This document shows, piece by piece, positions 14,601-29,600 of a stretch of 64,000 nt of DNA. Every line of letters begins with the position of its first letter. Position 1 is the first letter of the stretch. The notes beneath the pieces were generated by a model, which did not search any database, had not been told where the DNA came from, and was given only the letters and a program-made list of their open reading frames with translations. Location of the stretch: positions 16,085,920 through 16,149,919 of the forward strand of contig OZ038435.1 of assembly GCA_964036275.1 (NCBI GenBank), written 5' to 3'. Position numbers and translations under genes: made by a program. Source of the DNA: Litoditis marina (lineage: Eukaryota; Nematoda; Chromadorea; Rhabditida; Rhabditidae).

Positions 14601-17600
14601 TTCTCTCTTTCTCTCTCTAACTCTTTTTTCTTGCTCCTCTCTCGCTCACTTCAACTCTCTTTCTTTCTCTCGCTGTCTTTTCTTTCTCTCTCTTTTGTTT
14701 CTTCCGCCTTTCTCCCACCTCTCCCTCTGTCTCTATTCATCTTTCTCTTTCTCTCCCTGCGTTGCTCTCTTCTCCCATCCTCTCTATCTGTCTGTATCCC
14801 CTCTCCCTCTCCCACCTGTTGTGCGTAGACGACGTTCTGTACGTGATACTTTGACGTCATCGTCATCAGATCGTACAGCTTATCCATACTGAAAGTCGTC
14901 AATGTTTCGTTTGTTGTTCACAGATCATACAACTCTCCCTTCGTTTCTAAGCAAACTAACTTTTCTTATCTAGGTCAGTTTACATTCAGCTACGGTAAAG
15001 TTCTCGCCGAATTATAAGTTTATGAATCACTGTATCAAAGCTCTGTGTACGCACGGTACTTGCGTTAGCTGTCAAAATAGAAACTAACTCGAGAAGTCGT
15101 AATTCAACTCCTTCTCGGAACAAATATTATTTCTTCCTACAGCGTTACCTGGTATCGTTCAGTCTCATAATGCTCGAATGTGCCAATTTCTCGAAGAGAT
15201 TTCGCAGAGCGGCTCTGCTCGGCAAATCCTGCGGTTTGAAGACATCGTCCAAGTGTTTCTTCTTGAATATATGAGACACGATTTCCTTCAGCACTTGTGG
15301 GGAACGATCCATGGCCACGTGCTGTAATCGATCAAACTACAAATCGGTCTGATTCTGCTCACCAAACTGCATATAAAACACTTGAATTTTTGATATACGG
15401 TTGCCTACTGATTTGGTTTCAGATACTTATCATGTTTACGTGAGACGTGAACAGTTACTCGCGTTCTACGTGAAAACGTTTGGATTTCTCCATTCTGAAA
15501 TAGCAAACTCACTTTCAACCTCTGCTCCAGAATGTAGATCATTTCTCCAGTCATGTTCACATAGAGAAGAGCGAAACATCGATAGCTCATCTCTGAAATA
15601 ATAGTATCAATTAATGAGTTATAAAAGTGAAGAACAATACTAATTGGGCAAATCAGGAACTAAGGAACTGTAGTAAACAACGTGTTAAACAACACATTTT
15701 AGCACACTGGTTTGATGGTTTGTGACGTTTTTGTGATTTGTAGTTGTTGCTTTTCACTATTGGTCTATGTCTGACTCGTAGAAAATTATGATTTTTGGTT
15801 TCTAGTACACTTATAATTCAAGGGATCAAAACATTAACTACCAAAGCGCATTACCTAATGTTACCTAGAATTACATAAGTCCACAAACAATTTCCGGAAA
15901 CGACCTTTCCTGATCAGGAAACAAACGAGTGATATAACTATATAGGCTGTGAGTAGATGATATATCTAGGTGTTTCGTGGCCCCGCCCCCTTGGCAGGTA
16001 ACCAAGGTAACCGAGGGCTGGGGACGTGAGAACTAATTAGCAGATTGCATAAAATGTAAACAATATGGAGTATTATAGTAGGAAAAAAGTTTATCGGATA
16101 CTTTAGGGGTGAAATATATAGTTGCAGAACAAATAGATTTTTTGCATGTTTGTTGGTTTCCAAAATCACTCAATAACAAGAGGTTTCAGCATTGCAATCT
16201 TTTTACCACGACATTCTGAAATGTTGCAAATTTGAAAAATAGAGGAATTTGAAACAGATAATATGAAAAACATTGAAATAAAACATAAATAATATAATTG
16301 TGGTTGTAGAAAATGTATAGTTGTTTACTTTGAGAACCTGTGTTCCTCACTAATGACGTCATTAAGTGTCTTACAACAAAAAGTTCATATATTTTGTTGC
16401 AGGTGAAAGCGAACAATAGCATTTGTGGAGGATCGTCCCGGATTCGATATTCACTACAGGAAAAGAGCAATCCAGACAAGGTGACTTTTCACCACGAGAA
16501 TTCTATATAAATTTTTGGAAAGTAGGTGTATACGTTGTGAAATAGCTTTGTCCCAAACTTGTAGTTCCAAGTAAAGAACTATACTGTTAGTCACAGAGTC
16601 ACGTAAAAAATGCTAAACACAGCAGAACTCAGAGACGTGCAATGACAAAGTGCACAATGCCTCATTAGAATGCTTACTTCAAGTGACTATTCAATTCGTT
16701 CATAGCATATGTGATTGTAGAGGGTTTTGTTTGTCATAATTCCATGTATCTGTTCTCATGTTTTTACTGCAAACAAAATTTCGTATTCTCTTTTTCCAGG
16801 TTTTCTCTCTGGACTCAACTTCTGGTACAATTTGCTTAGAGAAACAATTGGACTTCGAGAAGATTCAGAGTCATCAGCTGTCTTTGATTGCAACGGATAG
16901 AAGTAAGCCATTGCAAAACTTTGAAACAATTGTTCTCATCTGAAATTTTATTGAAACTGCGTGGTATTTTTCCGAACATATGTTGCCCATGTACTTTAAA
17001 GTACTTAAACACTGTCTGAGATTCCCAGAGGTTACACAGAATCAAAACATCAATATCAAATTGGACTTCGAACTCCGTAGATTCTACAATAAACTTTGGA
17101 TGTCGGAAAATCTAATTCTCTGAAGGTAAACACCGAGTTGTTTACCAAGGTTCGCCAAAAACTCAAGTTGTGAATCGAGGTTCGGACAGTTTACCATGAA
17201 TTTGGTGCACAATTGTGCACCAAATCTTGATTTCACAACTTGATATCAACTAGTGACCAATTTGGTAAAACGAACCTTGGTAAACAACTCGGTTTTCAAC
17301 TTCAGAGTCCTCAAAAAACTGTAATTTGATGTCTTATAGGAAGTTGGTTCACATTAGAATAGGGGGGGGGGAGAGGTTATACAGTACTTTTGGGATTATG
17401 CTATATATTTCAGACGGTCTTTCCGGGACCAGTCTAGCTCTAATACGAGTTGTCGACGTGAATGACAACTCCCCAATCTTCCACCCAACCGACTATAATA
17501 TCTCCCTGAAGGAAGGGGTCCCTCCCAGTGGTCCCATTATTGCTGTTTCCGCCAGTGACGCCGACACCGGCAGTTTTGGAGAGGTACGTGCGATATATAG

Positions 17601-20600
17601 GTATCGACTAATTGTGAGTTGCAACTTGACCTGATTTCCTAAGAATTTTCTAAAGTAGCGTCCCTAATTGATTCAGTTTTACGCTGAATTGGGCACAATT
17701 AGCGATTATAGAACGAAAAATGGTAAATTATATGAATTCTTCAGATTTCTTTCTCCCTGGTTGCCAAATCCAGTCCGTTCAAAGTTGATTCGAAATCCGG
17801 TGAACTGTTTGTTTCACGTCAGTTGATACGTGGGAAGTATGACGTCATCATTCATGCGAGTGACGGGAGCGGGGCCAAGGCTGAAAGACCGGTGAGTAAC
17901 TTGTAGCTATATAAACATAGAATTTAGAGATAACTCATAAATTGACGATGTAAAATATATTATACAGTCGTTCTAAATGGTGTTCCTTGACTCATGATTT
18001 AAGATTATGTTGCAGTCATATTCAGTATTTTCACTCAAATCCATTTTCAGAGGGAAACGCTCCAAAATAGTCGTTAATCGTGCATAACAATATATTTCTG
18101 CAACATACATCAACATTCTGAAACCCAAAAACGAGCAATTTGATGCGGTTAGTGAAACAGATGAATAGACAACTACTCTGAAGTTAAAAACCGAGTTGTT
18201 TCCCAAGGTTCACCCCACGTTGTGAAATCGAAGATTGGTGCACAATTGTGCACCAAGTTTTTGGTGAACTGTCTGAACCTTGGTTTACAACTTGGGTTTT
18301 TGGCGAACCTTGGTAAACAACTCGGTTTTCAACTTCAGAGTATGGGAAACCGGCAGAACAACTTCTCACTGTGATTTCAGGCCCATGTTTACGTGAATGT
18401 GATTGGTAAAGATTCTGAGTCTCCATCGTTCACCCAGTCGAAATATGTCATCAAAACCTCAGAAGACATTCTGCCCGGAATATCGATTGGCGCCGTTCAG
18501 GCAACCGGATCCGGAAAAATCAGTTACAGGTAAAATTTCAAGTTGTTCAGGTGCGAAACATACGAAAAATCTTGAAATCTCCGAGATTGATGTCATAAAT
18601 AATTTCCTATATAGGTCTTTTCACTGCTGATCTTTTCACTGAGACCCGATTGTTTATCGCTATATTTGATTTCGTTACGCTTACGAAAGTTTTCTAGTTT
18701 TCCCACTACTTATGTTGAGACATTTCAGTATCTATTCCGGAGACCCTGACCATCTCTTCACAATCAACCCGGACAACGGAAGAATAACTGTGATGAAATA
18801 CTTGGACGCTGACAAATCCAACCGAATACTTCTCAATGTACAGGTGGGGAGAACGCCTAAAAACAAAATGAGCAGTGAATACTGTATATACAATTATATA
18901 TTTTCACCTGAACATTTAACAAAAATTTTGCAAATTTCATAAAATGTTCGAATGAGCAAACTTTGCTCATGAACATCAGTAACCGAAACATGATTATCGT
19001 TAAATATCATTGTATATCATTATGTTCATAAAGCATTGCTGCTTATATTTTGTGAATCAGACAAACATATTTTGGGTGAAATCGTTCAAAAGCAACAGAA
19101 ATTAAAGAACAACGTTTTAGGCTGATCTACTGGGCGGAGCTTCGAATCACAGTCAAGTATTGATCGAAATCGAAGATCACAACGACAATTCCCCCGTATT
19201 CCTGGAGGATTCAGTGGAGGTGACCATCAGAGAAGATCAACCGATTCACGAGACATTCTACGTGGTACAAGCAGAGGATAGGGATAGGAACAAGGTTGGT
19301 TATTGATTTAATGGGCTATTATTGATTATGTGAATGAACACGGAAACCCCTGTTTGTGGTTTCACGCTCATTCTTTTGTTATTTCACGTAACAGCACCTG
19401 ACCATCCATTTCAGTATCCTTTTCAATCAGAAAATTTCACTTTTCGACATACTTTCAGATAATCAGATAATAAATGGTGTTTCTCATTTGAAAGAAGTAG
19501 AAACTGAAATAGAATATTGATTTAAGCACGAATATCGATTCGAGTTGGCCAATTTGGAAGTTTGTGTTTTTTCCAGAACGGTGAGATGTCGTACTCGCTC
19601 CTCTCTTCGTACCCCAGCTGCCCCCTTCTATTGCAACCACTCACCGGTCAACTACAATTGACAGCCGCGATCGATTACGAGAAGAGAAAGGAATACCGAA
19701 TTAGAATCAAGGTAGGTTACCGAACAGTTCAAGATGTTTTTTTGTGTAACTCATATGAAAAGCCATATAGAACGTGACCGACCGTTGAAAAAAGGGGAAT
19801 ATTCCTGGTTGGTATCATTTCTTGAGTGTCCATTGCTCATTTTCCACTGGAACGAATGTGTAGTTCAGTGAATTTGTATTGAACTATAACCAGACGGTTT
19901 GACAAAGCACTGTACTCTGTACGCAACTGTACTTAGCCACGTATGTTTGAAAGATACTATATTTCAGGCGACCGATCACGGCGTTCCACCCCGATCGGCC
20001 AATATGACCATTATTCTCCACGTGAGTGACGTGAATGATCACGCACCCACGTTCGAGAAGTCCGTCTACGAAATACAGGTTGGATTATAGAAATAACTCC
20101 TTCTAGATCTTCCTTCTAGATCTTAAACAATTAAACATGTATAACGTGCATAGTTGTTGGAAGGTTCAATAGAAGCACTATTACATCAAGAAGTTTCAGA
20201 TTAGGTGTTCCCAAACAACAATAGCAATGAGAATGACAACATGTTCCAACAATTCATTTAACTCACCATGTTTCCCAACTTCTTGTCTGCGAATGCGTAT
20301 TTAATTCTAGGTGGTCGAGAACTCCCCCGTGATGACCGAAGTTCTTCGTCTCTTTGCTGACGATGAGGATTCTGGAGAAGATGGAAAGATCCACTACAGA
20401 ATGACCAACGGATCAGAGGTTGGTATAGTGCTCACATTTCCCAACTGGACTCGTTGGCAGCGTGCCAAAAACTTTGGAAGACTGTTATTTAGAGAAAACA
20501 TATATTTTACAGAACGTTTTCTCGAATACGAATTATACCTGAGAGGAAGAAGCCTTCACATAAATTTCAATTGTTTTGAAGTATTTCAACATGTTCAAAA

Positions 20601-23600
20601 ACTGCCTTGAAATTTCATTGGCAAGCTGCCCAAGTCCAGTTGGGAAATGTACGAACTATAGTTGGATCAACGATTCTCTAACTTACATATGAGCTGTAGT
20701 TTGGTATCAGGAGAACTATCAGAACCAAAACCCATCTCAGCGACAACCTACACATTTCTGGTATGACTCGATTTGTTGCCCTTCATCTGAAAATAATTGA
20801 ACATCTGAAAAGCGATAAGTTTTTTTGTGGATAACTCAAATTAACTTTCGTTCCGTTCCAGACATTCGGAGTTGACTCGAAAACCGGTTCTCTGTTCGTG
20901 AAAAAAGAATTGGATCGCGAAGAAAGAAACTTCTACAACCTGACTGTCGTCGCTCAAGATAATGGACAGGTTGGTGTGCCATTAACAAAAGTCATTTCAT
21001 TAAGGGTTGTGAGTTCAGTGTGAACTGTGATGCATTCCATTATATAGTCTTTTCCATTCCTACTGAGACTTCTACAGTAGGATTTCAAAACTTCCAAGCC
21101 GTTTCGCTCACTTACTTCTGATCGGAGAAGTTGAGGATTTTTGTACCTCATTCTCCTTCGCAGGTAGAGTAAATATACGACAAAATTTTTCATTTACTAC
21201 ATTTTCAGCATCACAACAGCCTTTGGAAAGATTGTAAGGTTACTGTAGGAGTCTCAGTAGGAGTGGTGTGAACTATACGCGTTCTTAAACTACAGATTAA
21301 ATGTTTCCGAAGATTTTTTTTGTAACTAGGACTGAGAATCGCATAGAACACGTGAACTAAGTGCACTTTAACACTACTTTATAAGATTCCAGTTAATTTT
21401 AATACCTGCGTATGCATAAGTATGGGGTAAACACGGCTGTCACTAACCTCTATTTCCAGCCGCCCCGCTCGTCTACTGCCGTGATTCGAGTCAGTGTGTT
21501 GGATGTGAACGACAATGCGCCCTCCTGTACTTCCGTTCAAACGCTCGTCGTTCCTTCTGATGCGGACACCGTCACTCCATTTGGTGAGCAACATAATTAA
21601 ACTCCATTATTACGCTATTTTAATCTGTTCAATGCACCAATGTGATATACAATTATTGTAAAACAGAACGACACTCACCCAGAAATTTAAAGTTAATTTT
21701 CAGTTAGCAACATAAGTTTCAGTTCCAATGAGCTAAACAGTTCGGACGAACACGTTCACCACTAATTGAGTCACCACTCTGTGCCAAAGTTTCTCTGTGA
21801 ACTTTGCACATTTTTTCGGATGTCGTTAACTTGGGTGATACATGAGAAAATAAAACTACGGAAAGAGAATCACGTTCCGGAAACTGAACTGGTTTGAGAA
21901 CCACAGTGTTTTTAGGTTCAATCGTGGTTTTGGACGCTGACAGTGCTGAAAACGGAACGGTTGTCTACAAAACACAGCAGCCACATACTCTTTTCCAGTT
22001 GAGCGCAAACGGTTAGTTACGCTATTAATGAATGGCATGTGAAGAAACCGGAAATTTTATGTAAAAAACTTTATTGGTGTAGGTTTTCGAATCGCGCTTT
22101 TGCGTTTGTTTTTTTAACTACAATTACTTGCATCAAAACGTGGGTATTTATATAACGACATTCAGTTTGTCGATTGTTTTCCCTTTTCGTTTGAATGGGA
22201 TTTTTTTGTTTTGAACCCAACTAAGTTACTAAACATTTTGAAAAACGTAAAAAACTGCGAGCTTTCCAGGAGACGTTCTGCTCCGTCGTCCGTTGCGAGA
22301 TGCCGATGCGACGGACTTCCGTCTGGCAGTAATTGTCTCCGACCAGGGAACTCCCAAGAAGTCAGCTGTCTGTCACGTGCCCATCAAAATCACACGTGGA
22401 ACCACGAATGTGGTACTTGTAAAACCAGTGCAGAGGTGAGATCTACAGTATACATTTATATTAATGAAACACCTCTCGTTTAATATTACCTATCATTCAA
22501 AGGATGTTAACTGTATATAACATATTTTGTTGATGTTTTGGTCTCTCACACCAGAGAAACACCAGCACATGTAAAGTAAGTGAAAAAAGTGACCTACTAT
22601 ACAAACAGACTATAAAATGTTGACTTCTCTTGTTTATCTGAGCATAGAGGAACTAGAATGTAAATTTCAGTATCAGCATTCTCATATTTTCTCTACTTTC
22701 TCTTTTACGTTTGTTTCCAGTACGGTCAGAGTGCCGGCAGGTTGTCAAGCGGCGTGTCGTTTGACGAAAATAAATGCAACCGGAGTTGAGAAATGGCAGA
22801 TTCAAAGCTCAGGTACAGTATGAACACAATTCGAGTTTGTATGAGCTGTAATATCAACGGAGCAGAGATATCACCACTGTGTTACTCACTCATAACTAAC
22901 TTACTGTACCAATCAGAAGACTATTGAAAGAACTAAGATATACTGTTAGTCAATTGCAGGGTCACGTGAAACATGTTAAACACAGCAAAACTTAGAAACT
23001 GGCAATGACAAAGTGCACGATTCTTTATCAGAATGATAACTTTACGTGACTATTCATTTTACTTAAAGTATAGGGAACATATTTTAAATAGTAAAAAGTT
23101 TCTTCTTTCAGCAGTCTCCACTCACTTCTCCGTAACCAATGGAATCGTTTCTCTGCATTCTCTGCCCTCTCCTCTTCCGCCATGGTCTCTCACCCTTCTC
23201 CTCTTCGACAAAGAAGGAAGACAGAAACATGTCTCCCTCAAAGTATTACCAGCGGTTTCCAAGGTTGGTTGGATTCAAACTTTAGGGTTTTATCTAAGGG
23301 TCTGAAAAGTAAATTGTGGCTGGTCATTTCGTATTACGTTGTACTTTGAAGTGTGTACTGTGAGGATGGGAGATGTGAATACATTCTTCACACAGTTGGA
23401 TTGCTGCTGCTTGTTCTGGTAATAGTTTTATTCAGACCATAGTGAAAATGTCTACTACCGAAAATAACATTTTGTGTTGAACTAATATTTACACGTATTC
23501 TTTGCAGAACCTGCGTGAATCTCTGATTATTTCCCCTTCGACTCCGATTGGATCAAAAATAGCCGTTATTGGAGAGGCTGCAAGAGACGATCAATGGTAC

Positions 23601-26600
23601 TACACCATCTCGAATCAGGTACTATTTAGAATATTCAAAACTTGTAGGCACACAGGAACAACTCAGTGCTTGGATGACATAATGAAATTATCTATTGTCA
23701 CTTTGCTAATGGTTAATCCAGTTCTTTTCTGAATCAGGGAGCTAAAAAACAATCATAACTCTCTCCAGTTGTTTTCTGAATCAGGGAGCTAAAAAACAAT
23801 CATAACTCTCTTACTTCTTGTGTGACTACAGTATTTCACGTTTTTATTTCTGAAAGTAGGACGATTATGTGGACCAGTGTCAACGGTCCTTTAATTTGCA
23901 ATTGAAAAATGTATTGCAGTTTAAAGGACTGAACCGTTGCGATTGGACCACATAATCGTCCTTCTTTGATTTCACATTTCACGACATATTCCCATAACCT
24001 CTAGTACAACTTCAGAGCGACCTTTTCGAACTGGACGAAGTGAGTGGCAACGTGTATTTGAGCGGAAAACTGAAGGAGCACAGCGGACAAAACATGCACA
24101 TCTACTTTGAGAAAATCAATACAGCAGACTACAATACGGAGGATATCGAGATCGAATTTCAGGTAAGCAGTAGTTATTTTTTTATCTATTTTAATTTTTG
24201 TCTAATTACAGCAAAACTATTTCTCATTGAATAGATTTACATACATTACATAGTCATAATTATAACCGAAGAGGATGCTTTCAGATAAGCGAAAATGCGC
24301 TAGAAACCCCGGTATTCGAGGAAGAAAGAAGAAAAATCGATTTATCCGAGGACACTCCCGTCGGTGAGTCGATTTTTTATATTAACATCTTTAGACAGAT
24401 CTTTAGGAACAACAACTAACTTTACTGCAATGAAAACTGTTCTGGTAAACAAAAACGTCTGTTAGAAACACCAAGGTTCTAAATTTTATCATTGTCTTTG
24501 GAGTTTTTACCACTTTATAGAATGACGTTTGAGTAGCATTAGTTCATGTTTTTCAGAATCCTTTGTGACAACCGTCTCGGCTACAGTGTCCGACACACTG
24601 GTGCCAGTCTATTATCGACTGATTTCTCCTTCTTCCTTGTTTGCAATCGATCAATATAATGGTGACGTCACACTCATGAAAGCGCTAGACTGGTTTGAGG
24701 TGAATTTTGGAAAGAAAACGACAACCCCAAGTTGTGGGCCATAAAATTTGCTGAAAAAATTGATCTCATCTTTTGCTTTTTTACACTGTGCTGGGAGAAG
24801 ACATTTTCAGACAATACAACCAACTTTATTGCAATGAAAACTGTTCTAGTTGTAAGTTTGGTCACGTTTGAATGTTGTATCAAGTTCAATGAAATAAAAC
24901 TGTGTTGTTCAGCAACCTGTCCACTACGTCGTGGCTGAAGCCTACACGAAGACGACCAAGTCCTCCATGCTTCTGGAGATTCATGTAGTTGACGTCAACA
25001 ACAATAGGCCCGACATCTTGAGGTATGTTATTGGTGTTCAAAGTTCAGAACCAAACAGTTTTTAATCAATCTGAAGATTGGCAAACAAAGGTTTGCAACA
25101 ATATTCATCTAATTTTTTTGTTATACAAGTGTAAAAACAAAACGTGAATAAAACTGGTAGAAAATTGAGAAGTGGTCAGTAAATTATGAACGCTTGAATA
25201 TGTATTCACAGTCTAGAACACAATGAAAAAAAATCAATATTTCAGTGATGACGTCATCTCAGTTCTACCCGAAAGTGGGCGTGTCGTGCATACTGTAGTG
25301 GCCACTGACAGGGATTCCGGAGCCAACGGTCAAGTAATCTATGATGTCATCTATGATCCGGAACACAATTTCTCCATTGATCAGAGAACTGGTTGGTCAT
25401 ACTTTTTATACCACATTGAGAACTTTTCATGAATTAAGTGTTAGTACGGAAAAAATGTTAGAAAATCGGAACGTTTCTCGAGCATTGGTATGTTTTTTCT
25501 AACTTTTATTCATTCAGAAAACTTATTTTTGTGGTTCACTCTTTTTTAGATGTATGCTATTTTTAGGTGAATTGTCAATGGAAGAATTCCCGAAAAAAGA
25601 TGGATCCATTACAATCAGGGCGTCGGATCGCGGTTCTCCCCCGTTGTTCACAGATCAAATACTCAAAATACGGTAGGTCTAATTTGCGGTAACTTTCAAA
25701 CAATGAAATTAGACCACGCCCACTGCATTCACCAGTTTTGGAAATTTTTCAGTCGTGAACAATAATTTGTTTCAGTGTGGCAGACAGCGGCAAACGATGG
25801 CGATTCTTCGCAAAACCAGAGTTTGTTTGGAACACAACGACAACCAAGAACATAGGAGAAGTCATCGGAAAAGTTCATGGAAACGGTTGGTTTGTCAAAT
25901 ATGCGTTTTGTTCGAATTGGTGATTGGTCAACCATAATAGCTGGTTTATAAGACCAGTTAATCGAAAAGTTGAAAAGTTAACGGTCGTCTGCCGTAGATG
26001 AGAATTGTATGTGAAACTAATACACAATTGAGAAACAACACGCTTGAAGCGACTCATTTATTTCATAACCAATTTTAGGAGAAGCTACGCTGCGAGCTGT
26101 TTCTATTCCCTCCTTCCTAGTCTTCGATGGCGCCAATTTCAAACTGAAATCACCGCCCCCTGAGGGGAATCACCGATTCACAGGTTAGTTTGATCAGTGA
26201 AACTCGGTTTTTCCAACGATGAAAATGTGTAAAAGTGTGATTTTTTTTTCATAGTACAGTTCTTGAACATGGAACATAATATGCCAGTACAACGTTGGCT
26301 AGATTTAACTCTACCTTTTCAGGTATAAGTATGTAAGGCAATTCATTCGAGGCATTTTCAGTCCTCGCCACTTCCAAATCTGGAGATATCGACTGGTCGA
26401 CTGTGCTAGTTCTTGTGACGTCATCACCAAAGGGTCCTCGAATAAGCTCCGCCTCCTGTGGATCGGTTACTGTACCCGAAAATCAATCGATAAAAGACCT
26501 GAAACGAATTGTAGTTCAAGGAGAAGGAAAGATCGAGTTCAGGATACAGGGTAAATCTACATTTTCGAAATCTAGTTTATTCAACAAGGCAGAAATGAGG

Positions 26601-29600
26601 TGGATGGGTTTTTATAGCAGAAAGTACATGTTTCTAGTTTGGTCCCGTCGCGAACCCGGTGTGTTACAATACAATAGTTTATTACGGGATGAGAATTGGT
26701 ACAATTCGCAGTACTACTGTCAGGAACAATGAAATGTGGGAGAAATGCCAATGTTCGTTGAAAATTTGTAAATTTCGCTATCGATTACAGGTCGTACAAG
26801 CGTTTTCGAGATCGACTCGAAAACCGGTGTCATTTCTTGCTCAGAATTGGATCGAGAGACCAAGGCTGAACATTTGCTGGTGATTGTCGCTGCTGGAGAT
26901 GGAAAGAACGTGAGTCGCATGAAAATATCAATAGTTCAGTAGTTCAAAAGTGATTGTGTAATGGAAACTTCAAATTTCAGCGACCTAAAAGAACGTTTGT
27001 AGCACATGAAACCATGGAGATATGTTTTTCGGGAACGATAGTTTTTCTACTTTTGTAGAAAACTCTGGTTTAATAAGAGTTAGGAGTTTCTGATTTCAGG
27101 ATTCTTGTACCGTGCGTGTGTCTGTGAAGGATGAAAATGACAATGCTCCACAGTTTTCGGCCGAGACTCCACAACTGATACACTTGAATGATAGTTTTGG
27201 AGAAGGGAAGGACGTCATCAGGTGAGAAATGGGGAGAGAATGGAAGCAATTATTACAGAGTGAAAAGAGTTGGAGATGCGAAGAGACAGAGAGACAGGGA
27301 GAGAAGAGAGCAAGGAAGAGAGATAGGGTGATAGAGGAAAAACAGAGAGAGAAAGAGAGAAGAGAGAAAGAGAGAGAGAAGATGATGATACATTCTAATT
27401 ATGCATCTGGAAACATGGAAACAGTTTTCAGTGCCCTAGCAGAATGTTAATAGGTGTTATTGTGGTACAGTAATTGCTTTAACAAATTTGTTGCAGCCTG
27501 TCAGCAATTGATTTGGACAGTGGGGCGAATGGTAGGATTTCATACGATCTCATGGAGGACCCGTCTAATATATTTGACCTCGACCCTGAATCAGGGAGGA
27601 TCAAACTCGCACGGTGAGACATTGCAGTGTGCAATAACATACTGAAACTTCCTGAAAACCTCTCGCATTCAGTACACTAGTCTTTATTACTTCTACCTTG
27701 ACTTCGCAATGCAAAAAATATGGTGGAAATGCCTTTTATGTAGTTCAGGCTGGTGTGAATAAACGAAAAGACCCCTGTGTGAACTTTCATTTTTGAGTAT
27801 TCCAGAAATCTGCACCATTCCCAAAAAGAGTGGATGATCCGTGTTCGAGTAACGGACGAAGGGGAATCTTCTTTGAGCTCGGATAGGTTCATCCGGGTCA
27901 GAGATGGACGAGAGAGCACGCGAAACGAGGAGACGCAGCCTTCTTTCCTCCGTACTTCCTATGTGACGAATGTGGATGAGGGCCAGGACGGAGGACAGCA
28001 GGTGGCGAAGGTACTGCAACTTTTAGTCTATAAGAAGTACTGAACATTAATACTCTCGATACTTATACATGAATGTCGAAAACAAATCACGTCAATAGGA
28101 AGATAACATGAAATTCCGCATTGCTGTAATGATGCACGTTCGGAACTTTTATCGTACTTGCAATTACTTCAATCTTTCGATTTTTTGGAAAATGTCCAGG
28201 TGAATTAGCTGTTTTCAGGTTTCGACGAGTTCACGTGATTCCCGTATCACGTACAGTATTGTGGAGGGAAACGTGGACAGCGCATTTGCAATCGATTCAG
28301 GTAGGACCAACCGGATTATCGATTTGATCCAATATCGAATGTGCCGAGAGTTAAATTGTTTTTCAAAGTTACTTGTATTTGAGTCCCGCCACCCCTATAT
28401 CAATCACGGTATGTGTCTTGCGGATGCTCGCCATGAGATGGATTTGTGGAGAACAACATAAATTCACCAACCAGAACAGTTTTACAGGTTTCAATTTAGT
28501 CAAATAAGGGAATTTGGAGAACCGAGTCACTCCTGTGAAAACAGCCAATTTCAGATGGTGTCGTTAGAACAGCCCAAGAACTAGACCACGAGATTAGACC
28601 AGACTACAAACTACGCGTCATTGGAACTGGATCGTTTCCCGGTGAAATTGCAACCCTAATCAATGTAAAAGGTCAGTTTTGTAAATTATTTTCAATTCTT
28701 TTTTTTTTTGATGGTTGAAAATAGTTAATTAAAACTTTTCTCTTCCAGTCAACAACCTGAACGATAATCCACCTGCGTTTCCGAAGATGAGAACACGGAA
28801 AATATCAGAAGGTGAGTTCGAATTCTGGCAATAACGGTATTAATTTACTTCAAATAACCACGGATACCCAATGAGGTTAAAAAACTGATAAAACACCATA
28901 CCACATGCTTTCTGAATCAAGTACTGGGGTTTCATTGCAATTAAGTGATAATTATAAATCAACCACAACTTGAAATAAATTTCAGCCTTACCAATCGGTT
29001 CCTACGTGACTACCGCCACCGCTAATGACGTGGATATGGATGACGTCATAGAATATTCTCTGGAAGAAGGCGAAGATAGATTTGTCATCGACAGGTGAGA
29101 TCAAAATCGATTGACCAAACTACATTGATCAAAGTTCACACGAAAGTTTCATTTGGACCATTACTCTAAAATCACTCAAGTAACGCAAAACCATAGACTG
29201 TTGGAAACTGAAATTGTTTCTTTCGATGATGTATTCAATGGTCAGTTTTTCGAGAAACCTCAGAACACTATTTCAGGTACACTGGCGTCGTGCACTCACA
29301 GAAGCTGTTGGACTATGAAATGAGCAAGGAGATTACGTTGAAGATTATGGTAAGCTTGACTGTTTTTCAATTAACGGTTCTTTAACTTATCCTGCAATAA
29401 ACATATGGGATGCCTCTTTCACTTCTATATCACAAAAAAACTTATATGAACATAACTTATTGGTTTTCTATATCTATTTTTTCTCTCAAAAATTTCCCTA
29501 CCAATAATGTCTCAGCACGAGCAGGTTGCTCTTCAAGTTATTTTTTTTGATGAGTGCAGGTATTAGGAATGAAAATGTGAAAACTGATTAATGAAGTAGA

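Noticed and set aside
14239..14902. Several overlapping open frames with Ser/Leu/Pro-rich translations
   Set aside because: They are translations of GA/CT low-complexity tracts in OSCP1 introns. Only the SMDKLYDLMTM segment is real, and it belongs to OSCP1 exon 3.
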